64,000 nt of DNA from Prevotellamassilia timonensis (lineage in GTDB: Bacteria; Bacteroidota; Bacteroidia; Bacteroidales; Bacteroidaceae): positions 435,028 to 499,027 of the forward strand of contig NZ_LT629845.1 of the NCBI RefSeq assembly GCF_900106785.1, in the 5' to 3' direction. Both the position numbers and the translations under genes were made by a program. The notes beneath the pieces are model-generated. The model ran no database searches, was not told the DNA's origin, and worked only from the letters and a program-made list of their open reading frames with translations. Shown here in pieces: positions 8,232-16,970 of the stretch. How positions within the stretch are numbered: position 1 is the stretch's first letter; each line of letters begins with the position of its first letter.

Positions 8232-8373
8232 AAAGCTACCAACTTCTCATCTTCGGCTTCATTCTTTGGGTTTAATTGGAAAACATCACGAATCCTTACC
8301 CATTGCCAAGTTTCAGGAATTACAAATGGTATTTCATCAGTTATATCCAAACACTTTTTGCCTATCTGCTCAT

Positions 8374-8443
8374 AATACTTGTTATCGTCACCACGGAAGA
8401 TAACAGAATCATTGAGGGCAGACTTCTTTAGCTTGCCTTCTTT
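8374..8443 (-). repeat. Inverted repeat 2 of the hsdS shufflon, silent copy
   Basis: The reverse complement matches 4541-4610 at 67 of 70 positions. It lies in the central spacer of the silent cassette. Confidence 0.85.
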
Positions 8444-9149
8444 AACAAGTTTCTGCTTCTCTGTTTTTATCTGTTCAAGCATTTCTTGTGCTGTACCTTC
8501 TGATGCAATTTGCGGAACCAGTTTTCCTTGAATTGCTTCTTGTAAGACGGATTTTTTTATTTGTTCATTTATTATTCTATTCAATTTATCTAACTTCTCT
8601 TGTTGTGTTCCATACTTTTCTATAACAGGTAGTAAAGACGTAACCTTTGATATTATTCGTGTCTGTTCGTTTCTTGGTGGTATAGGGACAAGATAATTGC
8701 ATACAGTTGTAGTCGAAAGTTCCTTTTGTTTAGTACTGCCATCTGATTTGTCTTCTATTACACTTTGAACCGTTGGACTTGCGAAGTAAAAATAGAAGAA
8801 AAGAGGAGACATAAAGGGTTTGAACAATCGGATGACTGTTACATGACTATCTGCAACAGCCAGCTCATAAGGGTTAAGCTTCGCGTAATATACAGCCATT
8901 CGCCCCAATGTTCCTAATCCTGTGGAGTTCCACATTAAATCCTCATCTTGCAAAAATCGCTCAATAGCGTACTTGGACAAGGATTCAGGCTCTATAAACT
9001 GCGCTTTGTCAATAGAGAATCCTGCCCATTGGTTACATTTTTGAGCAACAACAGGATACTTTTTTATCGGTGAATACTTAGGAGACTTCCCTCTTTGTAT
9101 ATATATCGAAACATTCAAAAGTCTTGCCCAACTCCAAGATGTAGGTATC

Positions 9150-9215
9150 TCAAACGGTATCTCCTCATCAATGCACTTCACCTCCCCCGTAGCAAGTATC
9201 TTCTCATAATAGGAA
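9150..9215 (-). repeat. Inverted repeat 1 of the hsdS shufflon, silent copy
   Basis: The reverse complement matches 3766-3831 at 63 of 66 positions. It lies at the very start of the silent cassette. Confidence 0.85.
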
Positions 9216-9280
9216 CTCATAGAACAAATCCATGCCTATTTATTAGGACAACTTAATGTTTCACTAATAAACGAATAGAA

Positions 9281-10087
9281 ATGGAATTAGACAAATTTGA
9301 AGAGTTCCTAAGCCAAGGCAATATGGCTAAAAACACGATTTCGGCATATCTGTATGCCGTGAAGGAGTTTGGCTCTCGACACAAAGAGTTGAACAAGAGA
9401 AACTTGTTGGTTTACAAAACCTACTTGATTGAGACTTACAAGCCAAAGACGGTGAACCTCCGTATTCAGGCGTTGAACAAGTATCTTGTATTTGTGGGCA
9501 AGACGAAACTCCGCTTAAAGTCGGTCAAGGTGCAGCAACGTTCTTATCTGGAGAATGTCATCAGTAATGCCGACTACACTTTCTTGAAGAACAAGTTGAA
9601 GAAGGAAGACAACTTGGAGTGGTACTTTGTGGTGCGTTTCTTGGCTGCGACTGGTGCCAGAGTTAGCGAACTTGTACAAATCAAGGTTGAGCACGTGCAA
9701 GTAGGCTACTACGACATCTACACCAAGGGTGGCAAGATACGGCGCATCTATATCCCCAAGACATTGCGTACGGAAACTGGAAAGTGGTTGCAAACACTCA
9801 ACCGCACAAGTGGCTATCTCTTTCTCAATCGCTTTGGCGAGCGCATCACGACAAGAGGCATATCACAGCAGTTGAAGAACTATGCGGTGAAGTATGGCTT
9901 GAATGAAAAAGTGGTGTACCCTCACTCGTTCCGCCATCGTTATGCCAAAAATTTCTTGGAGAAGTTCAACGATATTGCTTTGCTTGCCGACCTCATGGGA
10001 CACGAAAGCATAGAGACAACACGTATCTATCTGCGAAGAAGTAGCTTGGAGCAACAAGAAATTGTAGATAAGGTTATCACTTGGTAA
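9281..10087 (+). CDS. Tyrosine recombinase, probably acting on the hsdS repeats
   Basis: A 268-residue phage-integrase-family recombinase with an N-terminal SAM-like core-binding domain (about 1-80) and a C-terminal catalytic domain. The catalytic residues are all visible: Arg127 in ATGARVSEL, His215 and Arg218 in HSFRHR, His241 in LMGHES, and the nucleophile Tyr250 in TRIYLRR. It starts 60 bp from the outer end of the silent hsdS cassette. Recombinases of this type beside paired hsdS genes invert TRD-bearing segments in other bacteria, so it is most likely the shufflon invertase. It is intact and shorter than XerC/XerD. Confidence 0.93.
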   Translation: MELDKFEEFLSQGNMAKNTISAYLYAVKEFGSRHKELNKRNLLVYKTYLIETYKPKTVNLRIQALNKYLVFVGKTKLRLKSVKVQQRSYLENVISNADYTFLKNKLKKEDNLEWYFVVRFLAATGARVSELVQIKVEHVQVGYYDIYTKGGKIRRIYIPKTLRTETGKWLQTLNRTSGYLFLNRFGERITTRGISQQLKNYAVKYGLNEKVVYPHSFRHRYAKNFLEKFNDIALLADLMGHESIETTRIYLRRSSLEQQEIVDKVITW

Positions 10088-10113
10088 AATGCCAATAAAT
10101 GTTCATAGGAATA

Positions 10114-10147
10114 AGAGTAGAAAGAGATGCAGGTTTCTTTCTACTCT
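10114..10147 (+). terminator. Hairpin after the recombinase gene
   Basis: A perfect 12-bp stem, AGAGTAGAAAGA with TCTTTCTACTCT, starting 27 bp past the stop. No strong T-run follows, so it is a weak or processed terminator candidate. Confidence 0.5.
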
Positions 10148-10239
10148 ATCCTTGTAAAACATTTCTTGCTTCTTTAGGTGTTATTTTAACATAGAATACT
10201 GTTCGAGGTCGGTAGGGCAATTAAGTTAAGGCGCCTTTG

Positions 10240-10345
10240 TATTCACCTTACATCGGTCGTTCAATGTGCTTATAACGAACGATGTGTATATTTACCACGA
10301 ACGTTGTAAGTGTTTACTTCGAACGAAGTAAGGTAAATATAAAGT
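10240..10345. repeat. Cluster of CGAACG-centred imperfect repeats
   Basis: Three successive units of about 22 bp begin CGAACG(A/T)(T/A) and end in (T)TTAC or a similar sequence, preceded by an inverted relative (ATCGGTCGTTC). The last includes the palindrome TTACTTCGAACGAAGTAA at 10314-10331. It lies between the RM island and pabB and could bind a regulator or be a degenerate mobile repeat. Confidence 0.45.
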
Positions 10346-10441
10346 GCTATTTAGCATAATGACTCGTAACGCATAAAAGGTCGTTTTGCCTAAAGAGAAC
10401 GGAGAAAAAATGCCGATGTGGTGAACATACCAACTGGTGCT

Positions 10442-10473
10442 TTTGGCTTTCTCATGTAAATGGTATAATTTTG
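10442..10473 (+). promoter_or_regulatory. Probable Bacteroidetes promoter for pabB
   Basis: TTTG at 10442-10445, a 20-bp spacer, then TAATTTTG at 10466-10473 match the Bacteroidetes -33/-7 consensus exactly (TTTG and TAnnTTTG). The pabB ATG follows 20 bp later. Confidence 0.75.
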
Positions 10474-10493
10474 CAACTTATAAGTAAAACCCC

Positions 10494-11480
10494 ATGAACC
10501 AGAATATTATAGACCGTCTCAATCATTTGGCTGATGAAAAGGAACCGTTTCTTTTCGTCATCAATTATGATGGCACGGAAGCATATATACGGAAACTTTC
10601 GGAAATCTCTCCAGAAGAATGCCTTTATGACTTTGAGGGCATCACCAATGTGAAACGGCAATTGCGCTCCGCGTCAGCAAAACAGCAGATGTGGAAGGTG
10701 CATGAACCGGACTTTGGAGAGTACACAAAAAGTTTTGAGACTGTTAAGAGCAACATTCTGTGTGGTAACAGTTTCCTTACTAACCTTACCTGTAAGGTGG
10801 CTGTGGATTGCGACCTTTCATTTGATGATATTTTTTTAAGGGCAAAAGGCAAGTACAAGATTCTCGTGAGAACAGATAACGGCAAGCAGTTTGTGTGTTT
10901 TTCTCCGGAGTCTTTTGTCCGCATAAAGAATGGAAAGATATATTCTTATCCTATGAAGGGGACACTCGACGCTTCCCTGCCAAATGCAGAAGAAGCGCTG
11001 ATGAACGACGAGAAAGAGGCTGCGGAACATGCGACCATCGTTGATTTGATTAGAAATGACTTAAGCCGTGTGGCAGAGCGAGTAAGGGTGGACAGATACC
11101 GTTATATAGATGTACTGCATACTAACAAGGGTCACATACTGCAGACCAGCTCTGAAATTAGCGGCAAGTTGCCATCAGACTATCATAAGCGTATAGGTGA
11201 TATTTTGGCTGCCATGTTGCCGGCAGGTTCGATTACGGGTGCGCCAAAGGATAAAACGGTGCAGATAATTCATGAGGCTGAAGGATACGACCGCGGTTTT
11301 TATACGGGCATTATGGGTATATATGACAACGAAATGCTCAATTCGGCCGTAATGATACGTTTTATGGAAAAGGACGGGGAGGGCATATTCTTCAAGGCCG
11401 GAGGTGGCATTACCTCAAAGAGTGATTGCAGAAAAGAATTTGAGGAAGTGTTGCAAAAGGTGTATCTTCCGTTTGAATAA
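10494..11480 (+). CDS. pabB: Aminodeoxychorismate synthase component I (PabB-type)
   Basis: A 328-residue chorismate-binding enzyme, of the short form lacking most of the usual N-terminal domain. With a glutamine amidotransferase it converts chorismate to 4-amino-4-deoxychorismate for folate synthesis. Visible family motifs are YPMKGT, DLIRNDL, the LPAGSITGAPK loop, GFYTGIMG and AGGGITSKSD. TrpE is less likely because the next gene encodes a PabC-like lyase. A good promoter precedes it, and it lies 15 bp upstream of the pabC-like gene in an evident operon. Confidence 0.9.
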   Translation: MNQNIIDRLNHLADEKEPFLFVINYDGTEAYIRKLSEISPEECLYDFEGITNVKRQLRSASAKQQMWKVHEPDFGEYTKSFETVKSNILCGNSFLTNLTCKVAVDCDLSFDDIFLRAKGKYKILVRTDNGKQFVCFSPESFVRIKNGKIYSYPMKGTLDASLPNAEEALMNDEKEAAEHATIVDLIRNDLSRVAERVRVDRYRYIDVLHTNKGHILQTSSEISGKLPSDYHKRIGDILAAMLPAGSITGAPKDKTVQIIHEAEGYDRGFYTGIMGIYDNEMLNSAVMIRFMEKDGEGIFFKAGGGITSKSDCRKEFEEVLQKVYLPFE

Positions 11481-11494
11481 TTACACAATGAAAT

Positions 11495-12103
11495 ATGGCA
11501 CAGCAATTTGTAGAAACTATAAAGATTAAGGAAGGAGAGGCACAGGCTATAGCATATCATCAGGAAAGGTTGGAAAGAACTCTTCGGCATTTCTTTCCAT
11601 CGCTATGCAATGCGACTCCTATGCCTTCGCTGGAGAAACTCGTGGCGCCAACGGCAGATATGGATTTTTATAAGGCGAGGGTGGTGTATGGAGAGCAGGG
11701 TGTAAAGGACATAACTTATGCTGCATACGCCATGCGCGAAATAAAATCCTTGCAAGTGGTTGAAAACGATGCGATAACGTATGACTATTAAAGTGCAGAT
11801 CGCAGCAGTCTTAATGCTTTGGTGGCACAGAAGGGGAACTGCGATGAAATCATCATCGTTAAACATGGGCTTTTGACTGATACTTCATTTACTAACCTTG
11901 CCATATATGACGGTAATCATTGGATAACTCCCAAACGCCCTTTATTGCTTGGTACAAAAAGAGCAGCACTCCTGGATAAAGGTATTATTCAAGAAGCAGA
12001 TATCACATTGAATGATTTGCGAAATGCTGTGAAGGTGAGTCTTTTTAACGCAATGATTGAATTTGGAGAAAGGGAGGTGCCAATAGGTAATGTCCGCTTT
12101 TGA
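11495..12103 (+). pseudogene. PabC-like aminotransferase class IV, split by an in-frame TAA
   Basis: A single frame encodes a short class IV aminotransferase (aminodeoxychorismate lyase type), which would release p-aminobenzoate from the PabB product. The first half (11495-11791) ends TYDY followed by TAA at 11789-11791. The same frame then continues SADRSSLNALVAQKG and the well-conserved half with EIIIVKHGLLTDTSFTNLA. One base change in the stop would restore roughly 202 residues. The cause may be a real nonsense mutation, a sequencing error, or very recent decay, since the rest of the gene is undamaged. Reinitiation at 11819 could not plausibly give a complete enzyme. Confidence 0.85.
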
Positions 12104-12204
12104 ATACGCAGCATCTAACATATTGGCTGGTTGGCAGTTGAAGCGAATGTGGCTACCAATTATTTTGACATTAAAAGGCTGAAATGCCAGCTTGTTATAA
12201 AAAA

Positions 12205-12240
12205 TCCGCCGCACGTTCACCCGTTGGTGTGTGCGGCGGA
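12205..12240 (-). terminator. Terminator of asnB
   Basis: A GC-rich perfect 10-bp stem, TCCGCCGCAC with GTGCGGCGGA. On the minus strand it is followed by a run of six T, about 95 bp after the asnB stop. It may also stop readthrough from the plus-strand pab genes. Confidence 0.8.
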
Positions 12241-12334
12241 CAGATCAACCAAAATAACATTATATAGTTTAGTCAAGTCTCGTAATAGGGGTGCCAGGTA
12301 AATGGCATGGTGCTGCAGGGTGATTTTTGAATAC

Positions 12335-14008
12335 CTACTTATTGGCGTAAGCTTCTTCATGCACACCGGCAACGGCACGTCCACTGGGGTCGTTCATGTT
12401 TTTGAATGACTCGTCCCAGGCAAGTGCTTCGGCTGTAGAGCATGCTACACTGGGTACACTGGGCACACTGCGTGCTGCGCTTTCGCTGGGGAAATATTCT
12501 TCAAAGATTGAACGGTAGTAATATTCCTCCTTGTTCATTGGGGTGTTGATGGGGAAACGCTCGGCTGCGTGTGCCATTTGTTCGTCAGTTACGGCTTGTG
12601 CGGTGACGGCTTTCAAGGTGTCAATCCATGAATAACCTACGCCATCGGAGAATTGCTCTTTTTGGCGCCATGCCACATCTTCAGGCAGCATGTCGGCAAA
12701 GGCTTCGCGCACAATTTTCTTTTCTATAGTCTTGCCAGGACACATCTTGGCTTCGGGGTTCAGACGCATGGCCACATCGAGGAAATCCTTGTCGAGGAAG
12801 GGGACGCGGCCTTCAACACCCCAAGCCGAAAGGCTCTTGTTGGCTCGCAGACAATCGTAAAGGTGGAGTTTTGACAATTTGCGCACGGTTTCTTCGTGAA
12901 AAGCACGTGCATTGGGCGCTTTGTGAAAATAGAGGTATCCACCAAACACCTCGTCGGCTCCTTCGCCCGAAAGTACCATTTTGATACCCATAGACTTGAT
13001 GACACGTGCCAACAAGTACATTGGGGTGGAGGCACGCACGGTGGTGACATCGTATGTTTCGATGAAATAGATGACGTCACGCACGGCGTCAAGTCCCTCC
13101 TGTATTGTGTAGTTTATTTCGTGGTGCACTGTACCGATAAAGTCAGCCACCTCCTTGGCTTTTGCCAGGTCGGGTGCTCCCTTCAATCCCACTGCAAATG
13201 AGTGGAGCTGAGGCCACCAGGCTGCTTGTGTGCTGTTGGTCTCGATACGGTGTGCTGCGTATTTTTTGGCAATGGCTGATATGACAGAACTGTCAAGACC
13301 GCCCGACAGAAGAACTCCGTAAGGCACATCGCTCATTAGCTGGCGCTTGACGGCTGCCTCGAGTGCGTTGTGCACATCGTTGACAGATGCGCCATTGTTC
13401 TTTACGTTGTCGTAGCTTTCCCAATCGCGTTTGTACCATCTTACCATTTTCCCCTCAGAACCACGATAGTAGTGTCCGGGCAAGAATGGTTCATATTCAT
13501 CGCAGAACCCTTCCAGTGCTTTGAGCTCGGAAGCACAATAAATGGTGCCGTCCTTGTCGTGTCCAATATACAAGGGTATGACGCCAATGGGGTCGCGGGC
13601 TATAAGAAAGTCGTCGTTGGCTTCGTCGTATAATGCAAAGGCATAGATGCCATTGAGGTCTTCAAGAAAGTTTATGCCTTTGTCGCGATAAAGGGCAAGT
13701 ATAACTTCGCAGTCGGAGCCAGTTTGAAATTGGTATTTGCCGGCATATTGCTTGCGTATGTCTTGATGGTTGTAAATTTCGCCGTTTACAGCCAACACCT
13801 GTTTGTTGTCGGGTGCAAATAAGGGTTGCTTGCCGCTTTGGGGGTCGACAATCGAAAGTCGCTCGTGACACAATATGGCACTCTTGCCACAATAGATGCC
13901 GCTCCAATCGGGGCCTCTGTGACGGATTTTCTTACTCATGGCAAGAGCTTTCTTGCGCAACTCGGGAGTTTGCTCTTTAATGTTGAATATTGATACGATG
14001 CCGCACAT
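12335..14008 (-). CDS. asnB: Asparagine synthetase B, glutamine-hydrolysing
   Basis: Makes asparagine from aspartate, ATP and glutamine. The start at 14008 places Cys2 (MCGIVSIF) at the N-terminus, where it is the glutaminase nucleophile; a longer frame from 14107 would bury it and is rejected. The glutaminase domain (about 1-200) contains RHRGPDWSG, HERLSIVD and NGEIYNH. The synthetase domain has the PP-loop LLSGGLDSS and SGEGADEVFGGY. At 557 residues it is the normal AsnB length. Near the C-terminus three 9-bp repeats at 12446-12472 encode SVP-SVP-SVA, probably a flexible, length-variable stretch. Confidence 0.97.
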   Translation of the reverse strand: MCGIVSIFNIKEQTPELRKKALAMSKKIRHRGPDWSGIYCGKSAILCHERLSIVDPQSGKQPLFAPDNKQVLAVNGEIYNHQDIRKQYAGKYQFQTGSDCEVILALYRDKGINFLEDLNGIYAFALYDEANDDFLIARDPIGVIPLYIGHDKDGTIYCASELKALEGFCDEYEPFLPGHYYRGSEGKMVRWYKRDWESYDNVKNNGASVNDVHNALEAAVKRQLMSDVPYGVLLSGGLDSSVISAIAKKYAAHRIETNSTQAAWWPQLHSFAVGLKGAPDLAKAKEVADFIGTVHHEINYTIQEGLDAVRDVIYFIETYDVTTVRASTPMYLLARVIKSMGIKMVLSGEGADEVFGGYLYFHKAPNARAFHEETVRKLSKLHLYDCLRANKSLSAWGVEGRVPFLDKDFLDVAMRLNPEAKMCPGKTIEKKIVREAFADMLPEDVAWRQKEQFSDGVGYSWIDTLKAVTAQAVTDEQMAHAAERFPINTPMNKEEYYYRSIFEEYFPSESAARSVPSVPSVACSTAEALAWDESFKNMNDPSGRAVAGVHEEAYANK

Positions 14009-14092
14009 TGTAGTCTGTCTGTTATTGTGTTTTGAATGTATGTTTGTGATGTGCCAAATGTCTTGTGGAAGACTTGTTTTGTTATCACGTTG

Positions 14093-14100
14093 CAAATATA
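14093..14100 (-). promoter_or_regulatory. Probable -7 box upstream of asnB
   Basis: The minus strand reads TATATTTG, matching TAnnTTTG, 85 bp upstream of the chosen start. No clear -33 TTTG at 20 bp spacing was found. Confidence 0.5.
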
Positions 14101-14108
14101 ACAACAAT

Positions 14109-14467
14109 ATTCGTAACAGAATGACTTTTTGCGCAGAAATATATGGGTAAAATGCTTCTTTTGTTGATATTCTTCTTGTAGAGTTTATATTTTGCTATTA
14201 CTTTGCGCTGAAAAGTATTAAAATGCAAAATACATTGTGCGCTTTTGTTACAAGTAGATGGAGGATAGCTTGTGCTAACGTTGGGTCGGGGTAAAATGAA
14301 AAATACCGTACAACAGTCTGACTTTTGGGTAAGTCAAGCCCTTGTACGGTAACTTTGGAATTATAGGTTAACTTGTCAACTTGTTCACTAATTCTGCCAA
14401 CGCATGTCTACTTATACATATAGGCGTCCCTTCTCTTTATGTGTGTGTGGAGATTGGGGCTGCGAAT
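14109..14467. other. Intergenic region between asnB and the transglycosylase gene
   Basis: No gene is supported here. It holds the transglycosylase terminator (14304-14351), and the asnB promoter lies just outside it. The rest is AT-rich sequence with only short shadow frames. Confidence 0.6.
14304..14351 (-). terminator. Terminator of the transglycosylase gene
   Basis: A perfect 10-bp outer stem (TACCGTACAA with TTGTACGGTA) and an inner GACTT/AAGTC stem, with a T-rich stretch following on the minus strand, about 115 bp after the stop. Confidence 0.65.
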
Positions 14468-15718
14468 TTATTGATTAAGTTGCTCCATTTCATCGGCAGA
14501 CAGTATTTTGTGCGCTTTGCTGAAGCGGTTGCGCTTGTGTGGCGTAACACGCTCGTTGCTGTTGGCAGTCAATGGTGTGTCGTCGGGCAACCTGCCGCTT
14601 GACAAGCTGTGGACATTGCCTCCGTATTGCCGCCATCGCTCCATGATGCTGATTACATAGTTGTAGGTTTCGTTGCCAATCATGTAGCCATATTTAACAA
14701 CGGGGTCGCGGTAGTATTGGGCATTACTCAAATTGCGCACGTAGTAGCTCACGTCGCTCCAGTTGTAGGCGTTTCCGCCATGTTTCCGGGCGAGTGATTG
14801 GGCATCGCGTATGTGGCCAAGCCCGCCGTTGTAGGCAGCAAGCACAAATTTGGCACGTTCCTCGGCATCGGCAATGTTGGCAAATTGTTGTTGCAGGTGT
14901 CTGATGTGGCGTGCTGCTGTGGTTATATTGTCTTCGGGCGAGAAAAGCCGGGTTGAAGGCAAGCCATATTGTCCGGCAGTGGCGGGCATAATTTGCATCA
15001 AGCCACAGGCGCCAGCCCATGATGTGGCATTGGGGTCGAAGCCCGACTCTTGATAACATTGTGCTGCAATGAGTCGCCAGTCCCAGCCTGTATAGCGCGC
15101 AGCTGCCTTGAAATAGGCGTCGTAGGTGGATATAATACCTTTCTCGCGTGAAATGAATGGGGCACGTACCTTGCGGTGTACGATGGTGCGGTTGTGCAAC
15201 CACGTTCTTTCCGTTTTTTGTGCTTTCACTTCTACACCATCGCCATACCAATCGTTGAGCGCTTCGGCCAGGTCTTTAGCATCGGGTAGTATGGCCCAAC
15301 TTGCTCCCGTCTTTGCGTTTTTAGCTCCCGCAGTGGCTATGCCTTGTTTTTGGCAGAAACTGGGGGAAAGCTGATAGGCTATGACGTCAACATCTCCCTT
15401 TTTGAGCATTTTGGCCAATTCGGTGCTGTCTGTGGCAAGTTCAACACGTACACCAACTCCCAATGTGTTAGCAAAATCTTCGGCCAGTGCATATTGCAGA
15501 CCCATGCCGCGGCCCTGGTAGTCGAAGTATGTGTCGGGGCCGCTGATGGTGCCAATAATGAGTTCGCCGGACTGTGATATGCGGTCGATGTTTACGCCGT
15601 CGCTGTGGCTTTTGGCCTTGGCAAAGGCGCCATTGTCGCCCGAGGCCTGACTCGTTTTGTTGTGGCAGGCTGTGAGCAGAGGCAGCGTGAAAAACAATAT
15701 GAACAAAAGGCGTGTCAT
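14468..15718 (-). CDS. MltF-like membrane-bound lytic transglycosylase (lipoprotein)
   Basis: A 416-residue protein. A lipoprotein signal with LLTAC (Cys18) is followed by a periplasmic solute-binding-like (SBP_bac_3) domain, about residues 45-190, and a C-terminal SLT lysozyme-like domain. Catalytic Glu224 lies in CYQESGFDP, followed by GLMQIMPATA and AAYNGGLGH. It would cleave peptidoglycan glycan strands with 1,6-anhydro ends while anchored in the envelope; the solute-binding-like domain probably regulates it. It starts 7 bp after prfA, suggesting cotranscription. The roughly 40-residue tail is basic and poorly conserved. Confidence 0.9.
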   Translation of the reverse strand: MTRLLFILFFTLPLLTACHNKTSQASGDNGAFAKAKSHSDGVNIDRISQSGELIIGTISGPDTYFDYQGRGMGLQYALAEDFANTLGVGVRVELATDSTELAKMLKKGDVDVIAYQLSPSFCQKQGIATAGAKNAKTGASWAILPDAKDLAEALNDWYGDGVEVKAQKTERTWLHNRTIVHRKVRAPFISREKGIISTYDAYFKAAARYTGWDWRLIAAQCYQESGFDPNATSWAGACGLMQIMPATAGQYGLPSTRLFSPEDNITTAARHIRHLQQQFANIADAEERAKFVLAAYNGGLGHIRDAQSLARKHGGNAYNWSDVSYYVRNLSNAQYYRDPVVKYGYMIGNETYNYVISIMERWRQYGGNVHSLSSGRLPDDTPLTANSNERVTPHKRNRFSKAHKILSADEMEQLNQ

Positions 15719-15725
15719 GACAATA

Positions 15726-16829
15726 TTACATTTCAGCTTCCTTCAATCGTTCGGCGTTTTCGGCTACGATGAGGTGGTCGATGCAGTCCTGTATGTCGCC
15801 GTCCATAAACGCTTGCAGATTGTATATGGTATAGTTTATGCGGTGGTCGGTGATGCGGCCCTGCGGATAATTGTATGTACGGATTTTGGCCGAACGGTCG
15901 CCAGTCGAAACGAGCGTTTTGCGGCGGTTGGCTATGTCGTCAACGTACTTTTGGTGCTCTTTGTCGTAGATGAAAGTGCGCAGACGTGCAAGTGCGCGCT
16001 CTTTGTTCTTAGGTTGGTCACGGGTTTCGGTGCACTCTATTAAGATTTCCTCTACTTCGCCAGTGTTGGGGTTTTTCCAGTTGTACCGCAAACGAACACC
16101 CGATTCTACCTTGTTGACATTCTGACCACCGGCACCGCTTGAGCGGAATGTGTCCCATCTAATTTCGCCTTCGTTGATGACCACATCAAATGCTTCGGCT
16201 TCGGGTAATACGGCAACGGTTGCTGCCGAGGTGTGAACACGTCCTTGTGTTTCGGTGGCAGGCACGCGCTGTACGCGGTGTACGCCACTTTCATACTTCA
16301 TGGTGCCATACACGTCGGTGCCCGTAATGGAGCAGACAATTTCCTTAAAACCGCCTGCGGCTCCCTCGCTGGCACTTGACACTTCAAGTTTCCAGCCCTT
16401 ACGCTCGCAGTATTTGCTGTACATGCGGAACAAGTCACCGGCAAAAAGTGCGGCCTCGTCGCCACCCGTGCCGCCACGTATTTCGAGAATGGCATTTTTG
16501 GCGTCTTCGGGGTCTTTAGGTACGAGCATGAGTTTGATGCGCTCTTCGAGTTCGGGTATGCGTTTCTCGCATTCGGCAACTTCCTCGCGTGCCATATCCT
16601 TCATTTCGGCATCAGTCTCGTTGAGCAGCATGTCCTTGCTCTCCTCAAGGTTCGATAGTAAATTGGCGTACTCCTTGCGGGCTGCCATGAGGTCTTCAAG
16701 CTCTTTGTATTCTTTGGTCAGTCGCACATAGCGCTTTTGATCGCCAATGACGTTGGGGTCTGTAATAAGTGTGCTGACTTCCTCAAAGCGTGCTTCAAGT
16801 CCGTTCAATTTATCTAATAACGTATTCAT
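15726..16829 (-). CDS. prfA: Peptide chain release factor 1
   Basis: Recognises UAA and UAG stop codons and triggers peptide release. The GGQ motif that enters the peptidyl-transferase centre is at 234-236 (SSGAGGQNVN), with HRVQRVPATETQGR in the codon-recognition superdomain. The PAT tripeptide is in the place of the RF1 PxT anticodon-like motif. The internal HTSAATVAVLPE segment is RF1-type. At 367 residues it is slightly longer than E. coli RF1. It lies upstream of, and close to, the lytic transglycosylase gene. Confidence 0.95.
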   Translation of the reverse strand: MNTLLDKLNGLEARFEEVSTLITDPNVIGDQKRYVRLTKEYKELEDLMAARKEYANLLSNLEESKDMLLNETDAEMKDMAREEVAECEKRIPELEERIKLMLVPKDPEDAKNAILEIRGGTGGDEAALFAGDLFRMYSKYCERKGWKLEVSSASEGAAGGFKEIVCSITGTDVYGTMKYESGVHRVQRVPATETQGRVHTSAATVAVLPEAEAFDVVINEGEIRWDTFRSSGAGGQNVNKVESGVRLRYNWKNPNTGEVEEILIECTETRDQPKNKERALARLRTFIYDKEHQKYVDDIANRRKTLVSTGDRSAKIRTYNYPQGRITDHRINYTIYNLQAFMDGDIQDCIDHLIVAENAERLKEAEM

Positions 16830-16881
16830 TTAAGTAGGTGTTCAAAATATGTTATACAATCAGTAGGTGTCTATAAAGAAA

Positions 16882-16955
16882 GAAGTTCAGAAAGCCGGCA
16901 ACTTGATTGCTACTGTTGTGTGGGGGCAATCATGGTTGCTGGCTTCTTGAACTTC
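16882..16955 (-). terminator. Long imperfect hairpin after purM
   Basis: Arms of about 30 bp (GAAGTTCA...TTGATTGC and GCAATCA...TGAACTTC) pair with a few mismatches, 16 bp after the purM stop. On the minus strand CTTTCTTT follows. It is likely the terminator between purM and prfA. Confidence 0.7.
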
Positions 16956-16970
16956 GGGCTGTGTTGTGTC

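Larger units (their letters stand above)
8228..9220 (-). pseudogene. Silent hsdS cassette, N-terminal part (split by IS66)
   Basis: The minus-strand frame begins at SSYYEKILATGE, about 65 residues into the expressed HsdS, so it lacks the N-terminal conserved region and any obvious promoter, as silent hsdS cassettes do. It contains a full TRD, the central coiled coil (VLQEAIQGKLVPQ) and the first 40 residues of a second TRD, then hits a stop inside the IS66 right end. Its first TRD is closely related to the second TRD of the expressed copy (shared VVAQKCNQW and IEDKSDGSTKQKEL). The remainder of the cassette is 5665-6093. Confidence 0.9.
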
